Origin: Hanleya hanleyi
Lineage: Eukaryota; Mollusca; Polyplacophora; Lepidopleurida; Hanleyidae
Length of the DNA stretch: 64,000 bases
Direction: 5' to 3'
NCBI GenBank assembly: GCA_036873755.1
Contig: JAVTVY010016041.1
Location: 1-64,000 of the forward strand
Program-made: the position numbers and the translations under genes
The notes under the pieces: model-generated
The model's database searches: none
What the model was told of the DNA's origin: nothing
Seen by the model: only the letters and a program-made list of their open reading frames with translations
Shown here: in pieces, positions 30,795 through 41,270 of the stretch
How the letters are laid out: every line of letters begins with the position of its first letter
Position numbering within the stretch: position 1 is the stretch's first letter

Positions 30795-31085
30795 GTCTGA
30801 TGTTCCTTTCTGTGCACATCGATACTGACAGGGTGGTCATTTGCATGGTTTTCACTAGTATGTGTCAGTTCATATATGTCTAGCGTTCCTTTATGTGCAC
30901 AGATATATGGTTGGAGTGTGCACCACCAGTATGTGTTCCCTTATGTTCCCTTAGCCTAAAACTACGTGAGCAGCTATATGGACAGAATTGGCATCTGTAT
31001 GGCTTTTCGCCAGCATGTTATATCGTTCATGCTGCCCCATGTGTTCTTTCTTCAAACATCTGCATGAACAGAGTGGGGCTTAGAC
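30795..31085 (-). pseudogene. Zinc-finger array relic 1
   Basis: Minus-strand fragments of three to four 84-bp finger units are recognisable: TTTTCACTAGTATGTGTCAG, CAGCTATATGGACAGAATTG and GGCTTTTCGCCAGCATGTT on the plus strand match the finger coding of 22.3-23.6 kb. Frames are broken and Cys/His pairs incomplete. Its counterpart is 44,700-44,870. Confidence 0.75.
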
Positions 31086-31089
31086 CAAT

Positions 31090-31510
31090 AAAAGATTTAC
31101 ATTGGCGGCAATGTTAACGTAATTGCATCTCGTCAATTCTCTAATTTCGACAAGAAATACTTTCATTCAAGTGCTACAACCTGACAAACTTCTTGACGGG
31201 GGTCGTCCATCTGAATTTTGAGTTCTGCGAGCTCGTACAAATGACATCATAATTTTGGCTTTTTTTCTTCTCTTTCAGAAAGCGGTGCACAGGCATCCAA
31301 ATAGTTAGCAACAAGGTATTAGGCCTTTAGTTAAAATCAAACTCACATTAAAACCAAACACAAAGCATACTCCAATCACCTACCACTGACCTTCAATTAT
31401 TCGTCGCAACAGAGACTGGGAAAAATATTGAAAACAACTCACTTCTCTGGCAAAGGTTGCCAAAAGAGGGTTAACGGATCAGCACTATTTTTTTTAGTCG
31501 TCTCAGCCCA
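31090..31510. other. Non-coding interval
   Basis: No ORF or recognised repeat. Confidence 0.45.
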
Positions 31511-31519
31511 GTGAGCATT

Positions 31520-32090
31520 ATGTATGGCCTTTGAATATTATGTATCAGTTCATGGGTTTAGACCACTAAAAAAAAATAGTCGGGTGAAACGTTCTTGTGT
31601 ACCCCTGTTGGCTGACCTGTATATGTTCTCTTATGAATATCACTATACGCAGGCGCTTTCAAAAACCAGTCCATTCAAAGCCCGTTCCTTCTCATTCATC
31701 AAACGCTATATAAACGATCTTCTTGCTGTGGACAATAGCTATATAAATGACGCAGTGAAGGATATATATCCACCGTTACTGGATTTGACGGAAACTACAG
31801 ATAGCGGAAACTACAGGCCCATCATATTTAGATCTATATCTCTATAAAAATGAAGCGGGTATTCTCTCTCGTATACATATCTTGCCTAGTAGCACTTGCT
31901 AGATCCTGTGTTAATTGTGACGATTTTAATCAACGTCACAAAACATTGTTGCAGAAACTCACAAAACAGGGCTATACCACTAAGCGCCTCCACTCAATGT
32001 TTCTAAAATTTGGCGATACATATCGCATGCTGATAGCAAAATACGAGCATAGCCTGCAAAATCTATGACGTTACGTTTCGTAACTTGTCT
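31520..32090 (+). pseudogene. Reverse transcriptase fragment, degenerate
   Basis: Two pieces in different frames: 31,595-31,800 encodes LADLYMFSYEYHY, then RYINDLLAVDN where an active RT would have a YxDD box (Asp is replaced by Asn), then IYPPLLDLTETTD. 31,850-32,068 encodes the C-terminal part with DFNQRHKTLLQKL and FLKFGDTYRML. The part between is deleted. The subfamily is uncertain; it is not the L1-like, Gypsy or DIRS RT seen elsewhere here. The tail recurs at 62,990-63,166. Confidence 0.6.
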
Positions 32091-32640
32091 AATTCCGCTT
32101 AACCCGGGCCTAGGGGCGCATGAACCCATGTATTTCAAGATCCTCATGGTGCTCATATGAACAGTCACAATCAAAGCGTGACTGAGATATATCATTCTCT
32201 AGATGACGACTTTACAAAGATTATTAAGGATTAAGAATACTGATCAGCGATACGGATTTTATATTTTTGGAACATCATGAGGTCTTGCCGGCATCATTAA
32301 AAACTGTTGACCGCTTCTCTCTTGCAGGACACTAGCCTATGTTTATGTATACTATGATTGTCTTTTTGAATTTGGTGGTAATACTGTTATATGGAATATG
32401 GAATAGATCTTTGGATTATGGACGATAATATTCTTTAATGAACTGAATTATGAATGACGGACTAGATGCTTGTAATTCACTGAAAGATACATTCTCAGTA
32501 TGAAGATATATGCAGCCCAGTGTGTATAATGCGTAGTTAATTTCCCATATACCGGACATGTTCAAACCACAATCATAGCTCAAACCGGATAGATAACAGG
32601 TGTTATCTATTGTCACACATTTGTCAAGGCATATTAACAC
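32090..32640 (+). other. Downstream segment shared with the right window edge
   Basis: 32,090-32,490 aligns with 63,165-63,570 including TTGACCGCTTCTCTCTTGCAG and the region that at 63.4 kb encodes a small membrane-type ORF. Here the frame is broken (a base change near GTGGTAAT and a deletion near ATAATATTCTTTAATG). Confidence 0.6.
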
Positions 32641-32824
32641 ACGGTGAGAAGGCGGTTCACTATAAATATATTGACTAATATTGACTAATATTCACTAATC
32701 GGAGCACGGCTCTTGTGTTGCTAAAAATACCCAACAATCAACGATCAGTTTATTTTTAACCATCCACCACCTACGCTATAAAAGCGAGTACCCATCGTGT
32801 CATTGATGATTAGAGTCGCCCCAC

Positions 32825-33784
32825 GTGAACATAAGTATACACGACTACATCACAAAGAAGGACAACCCAGACTTTTTAAGAGCCACCACCCTTGAATATA
32901 TCGACCAAAACTGGAAAAATTACTTAAAAATCTATACAGACGGATCGAAAAACACAGGATCAGCTTTTGTTATACCTGAGCTCAACATACAAAATGGTTT
33001 CAAACTTCCAGACAATATGTCTGTATACACTAGTGAACTGATTGCTATAATTAAGGCTCTAGAATGGATCATCGAGCACAAACCAATCCGCGCGGTGATA
33101 CTCAGTGACTCCCTTAGTGGACTCACATCCATCAAAAATTCTATATCTGACAGTAGACCTGATCTCATACACAAAATAGAATATATATGTACACAAATAC
33201 ACAACGAGGGTATAGACGCCATTTTAGCATGGGTCCCCGCGCATGTCAACATCAGAGGCAACGAAGCAGATGACAAAACTGCCAAAGACAGTCTTGCCAA
33301 AACTACACATGATGTGCCAATAGGATTAGGATGTAAAGAACTCAACATTATCATTAGACGCAAAATAGATAGCAAGTGGCAAAAGGAATGGAACGAAGAA
33401 GAACGTGGACGGTGGTTACATAAGATCCTTGATGGAGAGAAAAGACAAATCCAGGGATTCCAGTTAGACAATAAGCGTGATGACCGCATCATCACAAGAT
33501 TAAGACCAGGCAAAACCGGACTTAAATCACATCTGCCCATGCTTCTGAAAAACACCTCACCACACTGTACCGCATGCAACAATGCAGAAGAAACAATAGA
33601 ACATGTCCTACTCGAATGCCCAAAACACTACCCACAACGCGAGGCGCTTAGAAACGAATTAAAAAAACTCAACACTCCCTTAACATTACCAGCGATATTA
33701 AACCCTAAGTCCCCCATTAGAAAACAGGTATTCAAGTCCTTAATAAATTTTATCAAAACTGCTGGCTATTCTTCCAGTATCTAA
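32825..33784 (+). CDS. RNase H domain and C-terminal zinc knuckle of a non-LTR retrotransposon
   Basis: A 319-residue open frame. RNase H catalytic residues are present: Asp in KIYTDGSK (about residue 41), Glu in YTSELIAIIKALEW (about 70), Asp in ILSDSLSGL (about 95) and the final Asp in NIRGNEADDKTAK (about 148). A CCHC box, CTACNNAEETIEHVLLEC, follows near residue 260. This order is the 3' end of LINE ORF2 proteins that carry RNase H (I/Jockey-related). The endonuclease and RT are missing upstream, so it is a 5'-truncated copy. The frame is intact, suggesting a fairly young insertion. Confidence 0.85.
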   Translation: MNISIHDYITKKDNPDFLRATTLEYIDQNWKNYLKIYTDGSKNTGSAFVIPELNIQNGFKLPDNMSVYTSELIAIIKALEWIIEHKPIRAVILSDSLSGLTSIKNSISDSRPDLIHKIEYICTQIHNEGIDAILAWVPAHVNIRGNEADDKTAKDSLAKTTHDVPIGLGCKELNIIIRRKIDSKWQKEWNEEERGRWLHKILDGEKRQIQGFQLDNKRDDRIITRLRPGKTGLKSHLPMLLKNTSPHCTACNNAEETIEHVLLECPKHYPQREALRNELKKLNTPLTLPAILNPKSPIRKQVFKSLINFIKTAGYSSSI

Positions 33785-33824
33785 CACTACCCCCGTGCAT
33801 GCGCATCACTAACTATGTCAGCAT

Positions 33825-34035
33825 TGGCCAGGATTTCTCTTTTGGAATAAAATATAGGCAATGTGGGCACCGGAGATACCATGTTCCGTGTGGGTCGGTT
33901 GCCACATTAGTCTCAAAAATCGGAGGCCAAGACCAATCAACATCCCTGCGACAATATTGGCCAACATTTCTCTTTTGGAATAAAATATAGGCAATGTGGG
34001 CACCGGAGATACCATGTTCCGTGTAGGCCGGTAAC
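33825..34035. repeat. Two-copy tandem repeat, 131-bp period
   Basis: CTCTTTTGGAATAAAATATA and GGCAATGTGGGCACCGGAG occur at about 33,836 and 33,967 and extend through TACCATGTTCCGTGT. It lies in the 3' untranslated region of the LINE. 34,040-34,865 has no gene; a TTATTTATTTA run lies near 34,730. Confidence 0.8.
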
Positions 34036-34888
34036 CACATTCGTCTCTAAAACTTAAAGGCCGCTACTAATTCAACAATCAAGGACATAAATCAGTAGCA
34101 CACATCCAAGAAACAACCACGCACACGATTAATGTCACTCACAAAAATGAATACTACACACTTTTTCATGATATACTTTCAGAAATGGAGATGAACATGA
34201 TAATCATCAGCGTCGGTCCATAAGAACGTCCAGAATCAGAATACTCGACCCTATACCACGCCAGACACGCTACCCCATAGATGTGACCGAACTGAACAAC
34301 CAGAACAACCAAATCCTAAACCACACCGACACGCTACCCATAGATGACACCGAACTGACGCCTTAACACAGAATATGATACTTTGACTTTCACACAATAT
34401 AGGACGTAGACCTGCCGTTCTGTGCCCCTATACACACTCCAAGCAATTGTTACAGGCACAGATTTCTGAAAGAACCCACCCTGATCCCAAGGGCGTCGTT
34501 AGGGAAGTCGATTCGAAAAATCATGAATACGCCCATTGTTCTCCCAGTTTTTTCTGGACGGCTTTGTGCGTACAAAGGGGTACCAAGACAAAGGAATCAT
34601 CCACGCGATTACAGTGAACTCATATCTATCTATAACTTAACCAAAAACCAGAAAGTGAGATACGAGCTTGTACATAGCGATTCTTATTTACTTCTATTTA
34701 TATCTCCTACTAATCTCTCATTGTTTTTTATTATTTATTTATTTATTCATTTATTTAGTTATATATTTAGCGCTGGAAAAGATATTCAAAAACAAAGAAA
34801 TGTACCGCGAAATTCAAATAAAACATTGAGTTGATGGGCCGCGAAATCCGAATGGCAAGCGGCCCTTAAATTACAATTTCAATCAAAG

Positions 34889-35105
34889 TCATTGATGATT
34901 CAACATGGATTACTGTAAAATCGACTCCTTTACGGACGTGAATGTCTTGAACACTTGAGCGACAAACGGTATCGGCGAGTAGTTTTATTCGACGTAAATT
35001 GACAGCAACGTCATTATAGGCGCCCCGCTCTGCCGCCCAAGTGTTCAAGGCATTCACGTCCGTAAAGGAGTCGATTTTAAAGTAATCCACATTGAATCAA
35101 CAATG
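34889..35105. repeat. Long imperfect palindrome
   Basis: Arms 34,889-34,957 and 35,038-35,105 are near-perfect reverse complements (CTTTACGGACGTGAATG versus CATTCACGTCCGTAAAG), with an 80-base centre. Confidence 0.8.
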
Positions 35106-35229
35106 ACACGATGGGTAGTCTCAGTTATAGCATACGTTGGTGGTTGGCTGAAAAATATGCTGACCGTCTATTGGTGGGTATTTTCAGCAACACAAGAGCC
35201 GTGTTCCGAGTAGGTGGGAATACCCAAAT

Positions 35230-35490
35230 GTAACTGATGGTTATTTTTGGACAATGCAACAGCCGTTCTCTGATTGGTGGATATTTTTAGAATGTGAGAA
35301 TATCCAAATGTAATTGGTAGATATTTTTAGACAATAGCTCTGATTGGTGGATATTTTTAGAAGGTGGAAAAACCCAAAGGCAATTGGTAGATATTTTTAG
35401 ACAATAGAAGAGCTGCGCTCTCATTGGTGACTATTTTTAGCAACACGAGAGCCGTGCTCTGATTGTTGGATATTTTTGGCTATCCACCAA
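35230..35490. repeat. ATTGGTGGATATTTTT-type short tandem repeat
   Basis: The phrase (A/T)TTGGT(G/A)GATATTTTTAG occurs at least five times at about 50-60-base spacing. Each carries ATTGG, the reverse of a CCAAT box. 35,490-36,220 is otherwise AT-rich and without a gene. Confidence 0.65.
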
Positions 35491-36358
35491 CCAGTACTAG
35501 TTAGGATATAATCTAACTAATCAACATTGAAAAATCAATCAACCAGTTGACGATTCATTCATTTCAATTGGTCATGGACTCGCACATCCGTGCAAACAAG
35601 CCAAGGCAAATCTCTGTCAAGCCTTGACTGGGTTAGCAACGAAAAGTTAGCTTAGGCCAAAATATCTTATAAGCCAAGCTAATCTCTCGCTCTAATTACA
35701 ACATATATTTAATAAATATGTATATTTTTTCCAAAACAACTGTACATATTTGCATATGAATCGGCTTATGAGAGACTAAGCACGTAAATTCCGTAATCCG
35801 TGATACTTGTACGGTTTATTATTGAATGAACTGTATAACAACTGACCATAATGAGATCTTTACTCCATAATAGACGAACAATTTTAGTATAATTACGTAC
35901 AGGTCATTCTCATGGCATCAGATTGTATACATACCACTGTCAGATATACTCTGATTACACTGAGGTTAAAATGTGGAGCGCACATGGCTCTCGGCCACAG
36001 TTAAACAAGATGTTGTACCCAGTCTAAAATGACAGGAAACAGTAGTCGGACATTGGCAATTGGGCTTCCCGTCTGGCTTTGACCTTATCGTATATATAAT
36101 TCACTATGCATTTTTTATATGAACCACAATAATATTTCACTGTAATGTCACGACATATATGAAAACATGTATTAGTCTTCACAGGTGTTCCATTTCAAAC
36201 ATATTAACAATATCCTTACTAAAATCTATGCGAAAAAGCCAAAACAAGACTATGCAAAGGTATATGGACAGAGTAACAGAGTGTTTTTATGGCTATTGAA
36301 TATTATGTGTTATTTTGTGTTCCTGTAGGCTGCTTATCTTTGAAAAGCTATATGGACA

Positions 36359-38263
36359 TCAGGAGCACTTGTATGGCTTTTCATCAGTATGAGTCCTCTC
36401 GTGTGCCTTTAGGCTTCCTTTGTGTGAACAGCTATATGGACAGAGTGAACAGTTGTATGGCTTTTCATCAGTATGTGTCCTTTCATGTGCCTTTAGGTTC
36501 CCTTTGCTTGAAAAGCTATATGGACAGAGTGGACAGTTGTATGGTTTTTCACCAGTATGTGTCCTTCCATGTATCTCTAGGTTCCCTTTCCGTGAACAGC
36601 TAAATGGACAGAGTGAACATTTATATGACTTTTCACCAGTATGTGTTCTTTTGTGTTCCTTCAGGTACCTATTATTTGAACAGCTAAATGGACAGAGTGA
36701 ACATTTATATGACTTTTCACCAGTATGTATTATTTCATGTTCCTTTAGTCTCCCTTTCTGTGAACAGCTATATGGACAGAGGGAGCACTTGTATGGCTTT
36801 TCACCAGTATGTGTCCTTTCATGTGCCTTCAGGTTCCCTTTCTGTGAACAGTTATATGGACAGATGGAGCACTTGTATGGCTTTTCGCCAGTATGTATCT
36901 TTTCATGTTCCTTTATGTCCCCTTTGCGTGAACAGCTATATGGACAGAAGGAGCACTTGTGTGGCCTTTCACCAGTATGTGCCCTTTCATGTGCATTTAG
37001 GTTCCCTTTGCTTGAACAGCTATATGGACAGAGGGAGCATTTGTATGGCTTTTCGCCAGTATGTGTCCTTTCATGCTTCTTTAGGTTCCCTTTCCGTGAA
37101 AAGCTATATGGACAGAGTGCACATTTGTATGGCTTTTCACCAGTATGTGTTCTTTTGTGTTCCTTCAGGTACCTATTATGTGAACAGCTAAATGGACAGA
37201 GTGAACATTTATATGACTTTTCACCAGTATGTATTATTTCATGTTCCTTTAGTCTCCCTTTCTGTGAACAGCTATATGGACAGAGGGAGCACTTGTATGG
37301 CTTTTCACCAGTATGTGTCCTTTCATGTGCCTTCAGGTTCCCTTTCTGTGAACAGTTATATGGACAGATGGAGCACTTGTATGGCTTTTCACCAGTATGT
37401 GTCTTTTCATGTTCCTTTATGTCCCCTTTGCGTGAACAGCTATATGGACAGAAGGAGCACTTGTGTGGCCTTTCACCAGTATGTGCCCTTTCATGTGCAT
37501 TTAGGTTCCCTTTGCTTGAACAGCTATATGGACAGAGGGAGCATTTGTATGGCTTTTCGCCAGTATGTGTCCTTTCATGCTTCTTTAGGTTCCCTTTCCG
37601 TGAACAGCTATATGGACAGCGTGAACAGCTGTACGGTTTTTCACCAGTATGTATCATTTCATGTTCCTTTAGGTTCCCTTGCTGTGAACATCTAAATGGA
37701 CAGAGTGAATATTTATATGGCTTTTTACCAGTATGTATTCTTTCATGTGCCTTTAGTTTCCCTTTCTCTGAACAGCTGTATGGACAGAGTGAACACTTAT
37801 ATTGTATTTCACCAGTATGTGTCCTTTCATGTTCCTTCAGGTCCCTGTTCTGTGAACAGGTATATGAACAGAGTAGGCATTTGAACGGTTTTTCACCAGT
37901 ATGTGTTCTTTCATGTCTGTCAAGGATATCTTTGTTTCTACATCTACATGGACAGAATGTACATAAATGTGGTTTTGTATCAGTATGTCTCATTTCATGT
38001 CTGTCTGGGTTTCTTTCCTGTGAACAGCTATATGGACAGGACGAGCATTCGTATGGCTTTTCACCAGCATTATTAACTCTTCCAGGTTCCAATCTTCCTT
38101 TAATGTCCGTTTCTAAATTGCAAACAGTTACAGATTCGTTGGGCAGTTTTGTATTTTCTTCCGTCTTGAAGTTTACCATGTACATGGTCACAGGGAATGG
38201 ACTGTCAGAGAACAAATCATCCACACGTGTCTGCTCGTCATCAGAACACTTCTTGACAAAGGG
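36359..38263 (-). CDS. C2H2 zinc-finger protein 2, exon 2 (finger array)
   Basis: The exon follows a CAATTCAG acceptor at 38,264 and encodes 634 residues to a TGA at 36,359-36,361. With exon 1 the protein is about 701 residues. About 20 fingers of 28 residues are present, nearly all of the CSLCPYSCSQKGNLK type with a third Cys in place of Phe. Fingers 7-12 and 13-18 are an almost exact 504-bp duplication. Finger 5 has lost its first Cys (YSLC). The terminal TGA replaces an Arg codon of the paralogue inside the last finger, so the final finger is cut after two residues; the old frame continues to a TAG near 36,293. Otherwise intact. Confidence 0.9.
   Translation of the reverse strand, partial: PFVKKCSDDEQTRVDDLFSDSPFPVTMYMVNFKTEENTKLPNESVTVCNLETDIKGRLEPGRVNNAGEKPYECSSCPYSCSQERNPDRHEMRHTDTKPHLCTFCPCRCRNKDILDRHERTHTGEKPFKCLLCSYTCSQNRDLKEHERTHTGEIQYKCSLCPYSCSEKGKLKAHERIHTGKKPYKYSLCPFRCSQQGNLKEHEMIHTGEKPYSCSRCPYSCSRKGNLKKHERTHTGEKPYKCSLCPYSCSSKGNLNAHERAHTGERPHKCSFCPYSCSRKGDIKEHEKTHTGEKPYKCSICPYNCSQKGNLKAHERTHTGEKPYKCSLCPYSCSQKGRLKEHEIIHTGEKSYKCSLCPFSCSHNRYLKEHKRTHTGEKPYKCALCPYSFSRKGNLKKHERTHTGEKPYKCSLCPYSCSSKGNLNAHERAHTGERPHKCSFCPYSCSRKGDIKEHEKIHTGEKPYKCSICPYNCSQKGNLKAHERTHTGEKPYKCSLCPYSCSQKGRLKEHEIIHTGEKSYKCSLCPFSCSNNRYLKEHKRTHTGEKSYKCSLCPFSCSRKGNLEIHGRTHTGEKPYNCPLCPYSFSSKGNLKAHERTHTDEKPYNCSLCPYSCSHKGSLKAHERTHTDEKPYKCS
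36688..37695. repeat. 504-bp tandem duplication of six zinc fingers
   Basis: 36,688-37,191 and 37,192-37,695 are nearly identical over six 84-bp finger units. The reading frame is kept. Confidence 0.9.
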
Positions 38264-38946
38264 CTGAATTGAAAAAAACCCCCAACAACATCAGCCTTAT
38301 TTTTTATAACATATTTAAACTTCAATACGCTCAGTTATTAAATACATATTCAAAAATCTGCCTGCATAATTAATTACAGTTTGAGAATTTAATATAAACA
38401 TGTAGCATACTCCACCATGAACCGTTATAACTATACCCAGGAGCTGATAGATCACATTAAAACCACATCTAAAAATTACGCTCCATATCTTGCATGTCGC
38501 TTCTTTGTTGAAGGACCTAGCAGTCGGCAGATCAAGGTCACCCGTCTGGCCCGTCTCACTTTGCAGCGAGATGGCAACATGTGTACAGTATATGTAACAC
38601 TCATCTTCTCGTATACTTTAACTTGTTTCATCAGATCGATATTTTATTCACGAAACAGCGATATTCGATTATACATTACTAGCATTTAGATATATCAATC
38701 AATTCAAAGAGATATTTCTGTGTTCATAATATCACGAGATCAACTAGTCTTCCCCACACAGTTGAGACCTGACCTTGACATTTCAAACATACATCCCTAA
38801 ATCGTGGAAAGATCTGTGATTGGTCCGTACTCACAACTTGGAAATGGGGATGTTGATGTCAGACCTACATGAGCGATAAATGGGATGGGAGCGGTGTTCG
38901 TAGATCTGCTTTTTAATCCGACTGAAAAATATTTTTCTTGGCTTAC

Positions 38947-39147
38947 CGGTACTTGTTCACATGGATCATACTTAACACCACCTTGTTGTTCTCCATCCTC
39001 ATACTGGACTGTTGGTTCTGTTTTCACTGTTACATCTCCATCTTCCATAGATACATTTGCAGAATGCCAGTAGGTTATCCCACCCTCTTGCACCAATGGT
39101 CCTGTCTCTTGATCAAGAGACTCCAGTTGTACTGATAAGTCTTCCAT
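38947..39147 (-). CDS. C2H2 zinc-finger protein 2, exon 1 (acidic N-terminus)
   Basis: ATG at 39,145-39,147, 67 codons, phase-0 GTAAGC donor at 38,945-38,946, and a 683-base intron to exon 2. It keeps the VKTE sumoylation-type site and the acidic composition of its paralogue. Differences include EGG for DDG and HSAN for HYAN. Conservation of frame and splice sites in both copies supports a real, expressed exon. Confidence 0.8.
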
Positions 39148-39641
39148 TGTCCTCTCAGTTATGATAGACAATTTAGTCCCACTGAAATAAAACCACTTAA
39201 GATTTATGCTTACACAACGTGACCACTTTTGTTCATTGCTTGAACGAGAATGTGAGGTAATCGGTCATTATAGTGTAAACCTTTAATCTTATAGTAATAA
39301 TTATTGCACCTGTGCACAAAGCTGTCGAAAAGTACAGGACCGTAAAGGGGCATGGTAAAACAAATTCTTGGATACTATACTTGTCTGCAACGGTGGATTG
39401 AAGACGACACCTTTGATAATATATTTTTCACTGTTGGTGGATTGGAGACGGTACTTCGGAGATCATACTTTTCTACAGCCTCTCTCCCCTTTTCCATTTC
39501 CATTTTCATTCTTGAACAAAAGAATCGCTGTGGCACAACCACCAGTGGCGTCGGAACGTAATCGAAAGTGGGGGAAGGGGCGGGGGGGATCAAAACTTTG
39601 AAAAGTCAATGACCCAAAAGGGGCGGCGGAAACAATTTCAA
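39148..39641. other. Upstream flank of zinc-finger gene 2
   Basis: Matches 24,581-25,050. No ORF kept in both copies. Possible promoter region, no clear core motif. Confidence 0.45.
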
Positions 39642-39898
39642 CGTTCATAAAGTTAGTCCGCGGTTATGATTCCACGTCGCAAGGACCAGTCATTCAGCGA
39701 CTCATAGCAGCGCCCCCTGGCGTCAGAATTGGGATATGCAAAGATATAGAGCATGACATTCTCTCTTGCGCTACGCAGAGTTTGTAGTTCAAAGTACTCA
39801 TAATAATAAAAAAAAAAATGCAGATTTCCATATCTGTAAAATAGTGCTAATCCTCTAGAATAACGGGACTGCGAGCGCGGTCCCAACGTTATGAGCGT
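39642..39898. mobile_element. MITE with ACGTTCATAAAGTTAG terminal inverted repeats, copy 2
   Basis: 257 bp, flanked by TCA on both sides (39,639-39,641 and 39,899-39,901). The paralogous site at 25,048-25,050 has a single TCA and no insertion, giving a 3-bp target duplication. Confidence 0.75.
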
Positions 39899-40014
39899 TC
39901 AGAAAAAAGGATTGCTTTGAACCAGATCACAGCACAATTAGGGCGAGGATCCAGGGGCCGCCCTAGCCCAGCTCCGTGGTTCTAGATTGTAGAAGATGCA
40001 TTCTGAGCTATATC

Positions 40015-40580
40015 CGGCGCATAAAATACCTTATTAATGCTCGATATAACGTTGAAAATGTGGGTCAAAATAACACATTTACAAAGTCTAGGGTCACATT
40101 CTCTTTTAACAAACGAAACGGGGCTTTCTTGTGATGGTATTTCGGTGGTACCGATAGAGGCCTCGCCCTGTTTTGAATCTATCCCATACAGAGGGCGTAT
40201 CGTCAACCTCTTCGTCCACATGCAGAGGGCTGGCAAGTTTGCCGAGAAAAATATTTCAGAATTGACTTTGTCAGACTGAATACAGAAGAAAAAGATCAGA
40301 ATGTGAACAGAAGTATGAAAATTTCACTGAAACGTCCGGGAAAGCACCCAAGAAAGCTTGCGAGTAGATAACGCCCAAGTTTATCGACGAGATTCCAAGA
40401 CTAGATGATTATAAGGCCTATATAGATTTTTTCGGCTATACACTTAAAATGTACAGATGGCGCTGCTGACGAATAAATATTACACGTTAGCAGCGCCATC
40501 TGCACAATAATAGTAATATTGATGGTAATTACATACACGAATTAATTACTCTATCTGTAATTTTAATGTGGGGACATGGT
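40015..40580. repeat. Segmental repeat, third copy (shortened)
   Basis: Matches 26,085-26,724 but lacks about 110 bases after GAATTAATT at about 40,546. The stem-loop (40,459-40,471 and 40,485-40,497) is retained and is 13 bp here. Confidence 0.8.
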
Positions 40581-41270
40581 TAGCCTTATAAGACTCCAAG
40601 TTTTTGTTGTTGTTTAAGCCTTGACGTCTTATGTCGGTAGTTGAAAGTGAAAATAAAATAGAAGAAAAGTTTACCAAAATACTTACTTTCAAACCTCTTA
40701 CACTCTCCCGAGTATGTCCTTTCCGTTCTATGATAACCTTGGGTGGATGGTGTCATTGGAGTGTTTACATGTCTTGTAAAAAGCACAAGAATGGAAACAT
40801 TTTATCAACAATTACTCCGGCCTCGTCAATTTTCGATCGACACCATGTTTGTGTAATGCGCATGTGTCGAACAAAACAGCATCCGCGTAAAAAGTACATG
40901 GCTAGTTAAATCACGCCCACCACGTATACCCATGTGCTTTTTCTTAACCGGATGTTGTTTTGTTCGACACATGCGCATCACACAATTTGACAAACAAATA
41001 CATGGCGTCGATCGAATATCGATGAGGCCGGAAAAATTGTTGATAAAATGTTACCACTCTTGTGCTTTGTACAAGGCATGTAAACACCCCAATGACATCA
41101 TCCACCCAGTTAGGTGATCATAGAAGGGAAAGGACATATTCAGGGGAGTGTAAGAGGTTTGATATTTTGGTAAACGTTTCTTCTTTTTTATTTTCACTTT
41201 CAACTACCGACATTTAGACGTCAAGGCTTAAACAACAGCAACAACAAAAACTTGGCGTCTTATAAGGCTA
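40581..41270. mobile_element. Palindromic foldback element with 10-bp target duplication (MULE-like)
   Basis: A 690-bp element beginning TAGCCTTATAAGAC and ending with its inverse. Arms of about 330 bp meet near 40,910-40,930. It is flanked by GGGACATGGT at 40,571-40,580 and 41,271-41,280, present once in the paralogue (26,715-26,724) and once at 18,342-18,351. Long terminal inverted repeats and a 9-10-bp duplication are typical of Mutator-like elements. No transposase ORF. Confidence 0.85.

Larger units (their letters stand above)
22240..31090. repeat. Segmental duplication, copy 1
   Basis: This matches 36,220-44,870 in order: zinc-finger gene, upstream block, piggyBac-like MITE remains, TIR repeat, minisatellite, zinc-finger relic. 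The copies differ by separate transposon insertions and many substitutions, so the duplication is not recent. Confidence 0.85.
32700..35208. mobile_element. Inverted-repeat element carrying a LINE fragment
   Basis: 32,700-32,812 is the approximate reverse complement of 35,094-35,208 (CGGCTCTTGTGTTGCT and CCCATCGTGTCATTGATGA on the left; AGCAACACAAGAGCCG and CAATGACACGATGGG on the right). Between them are a LINE RNase H ORF, a two-copy tandem repeat and a second inner palindrome. The LINE may have been captured or inserted. Confidence 0.6.

Noticed and set aside
40631..41117. ORFs of 92 and 61 residues in the 40.6-41.1 kb region
   Set aside because: They are the two arms of the palindromic element read on one strand.
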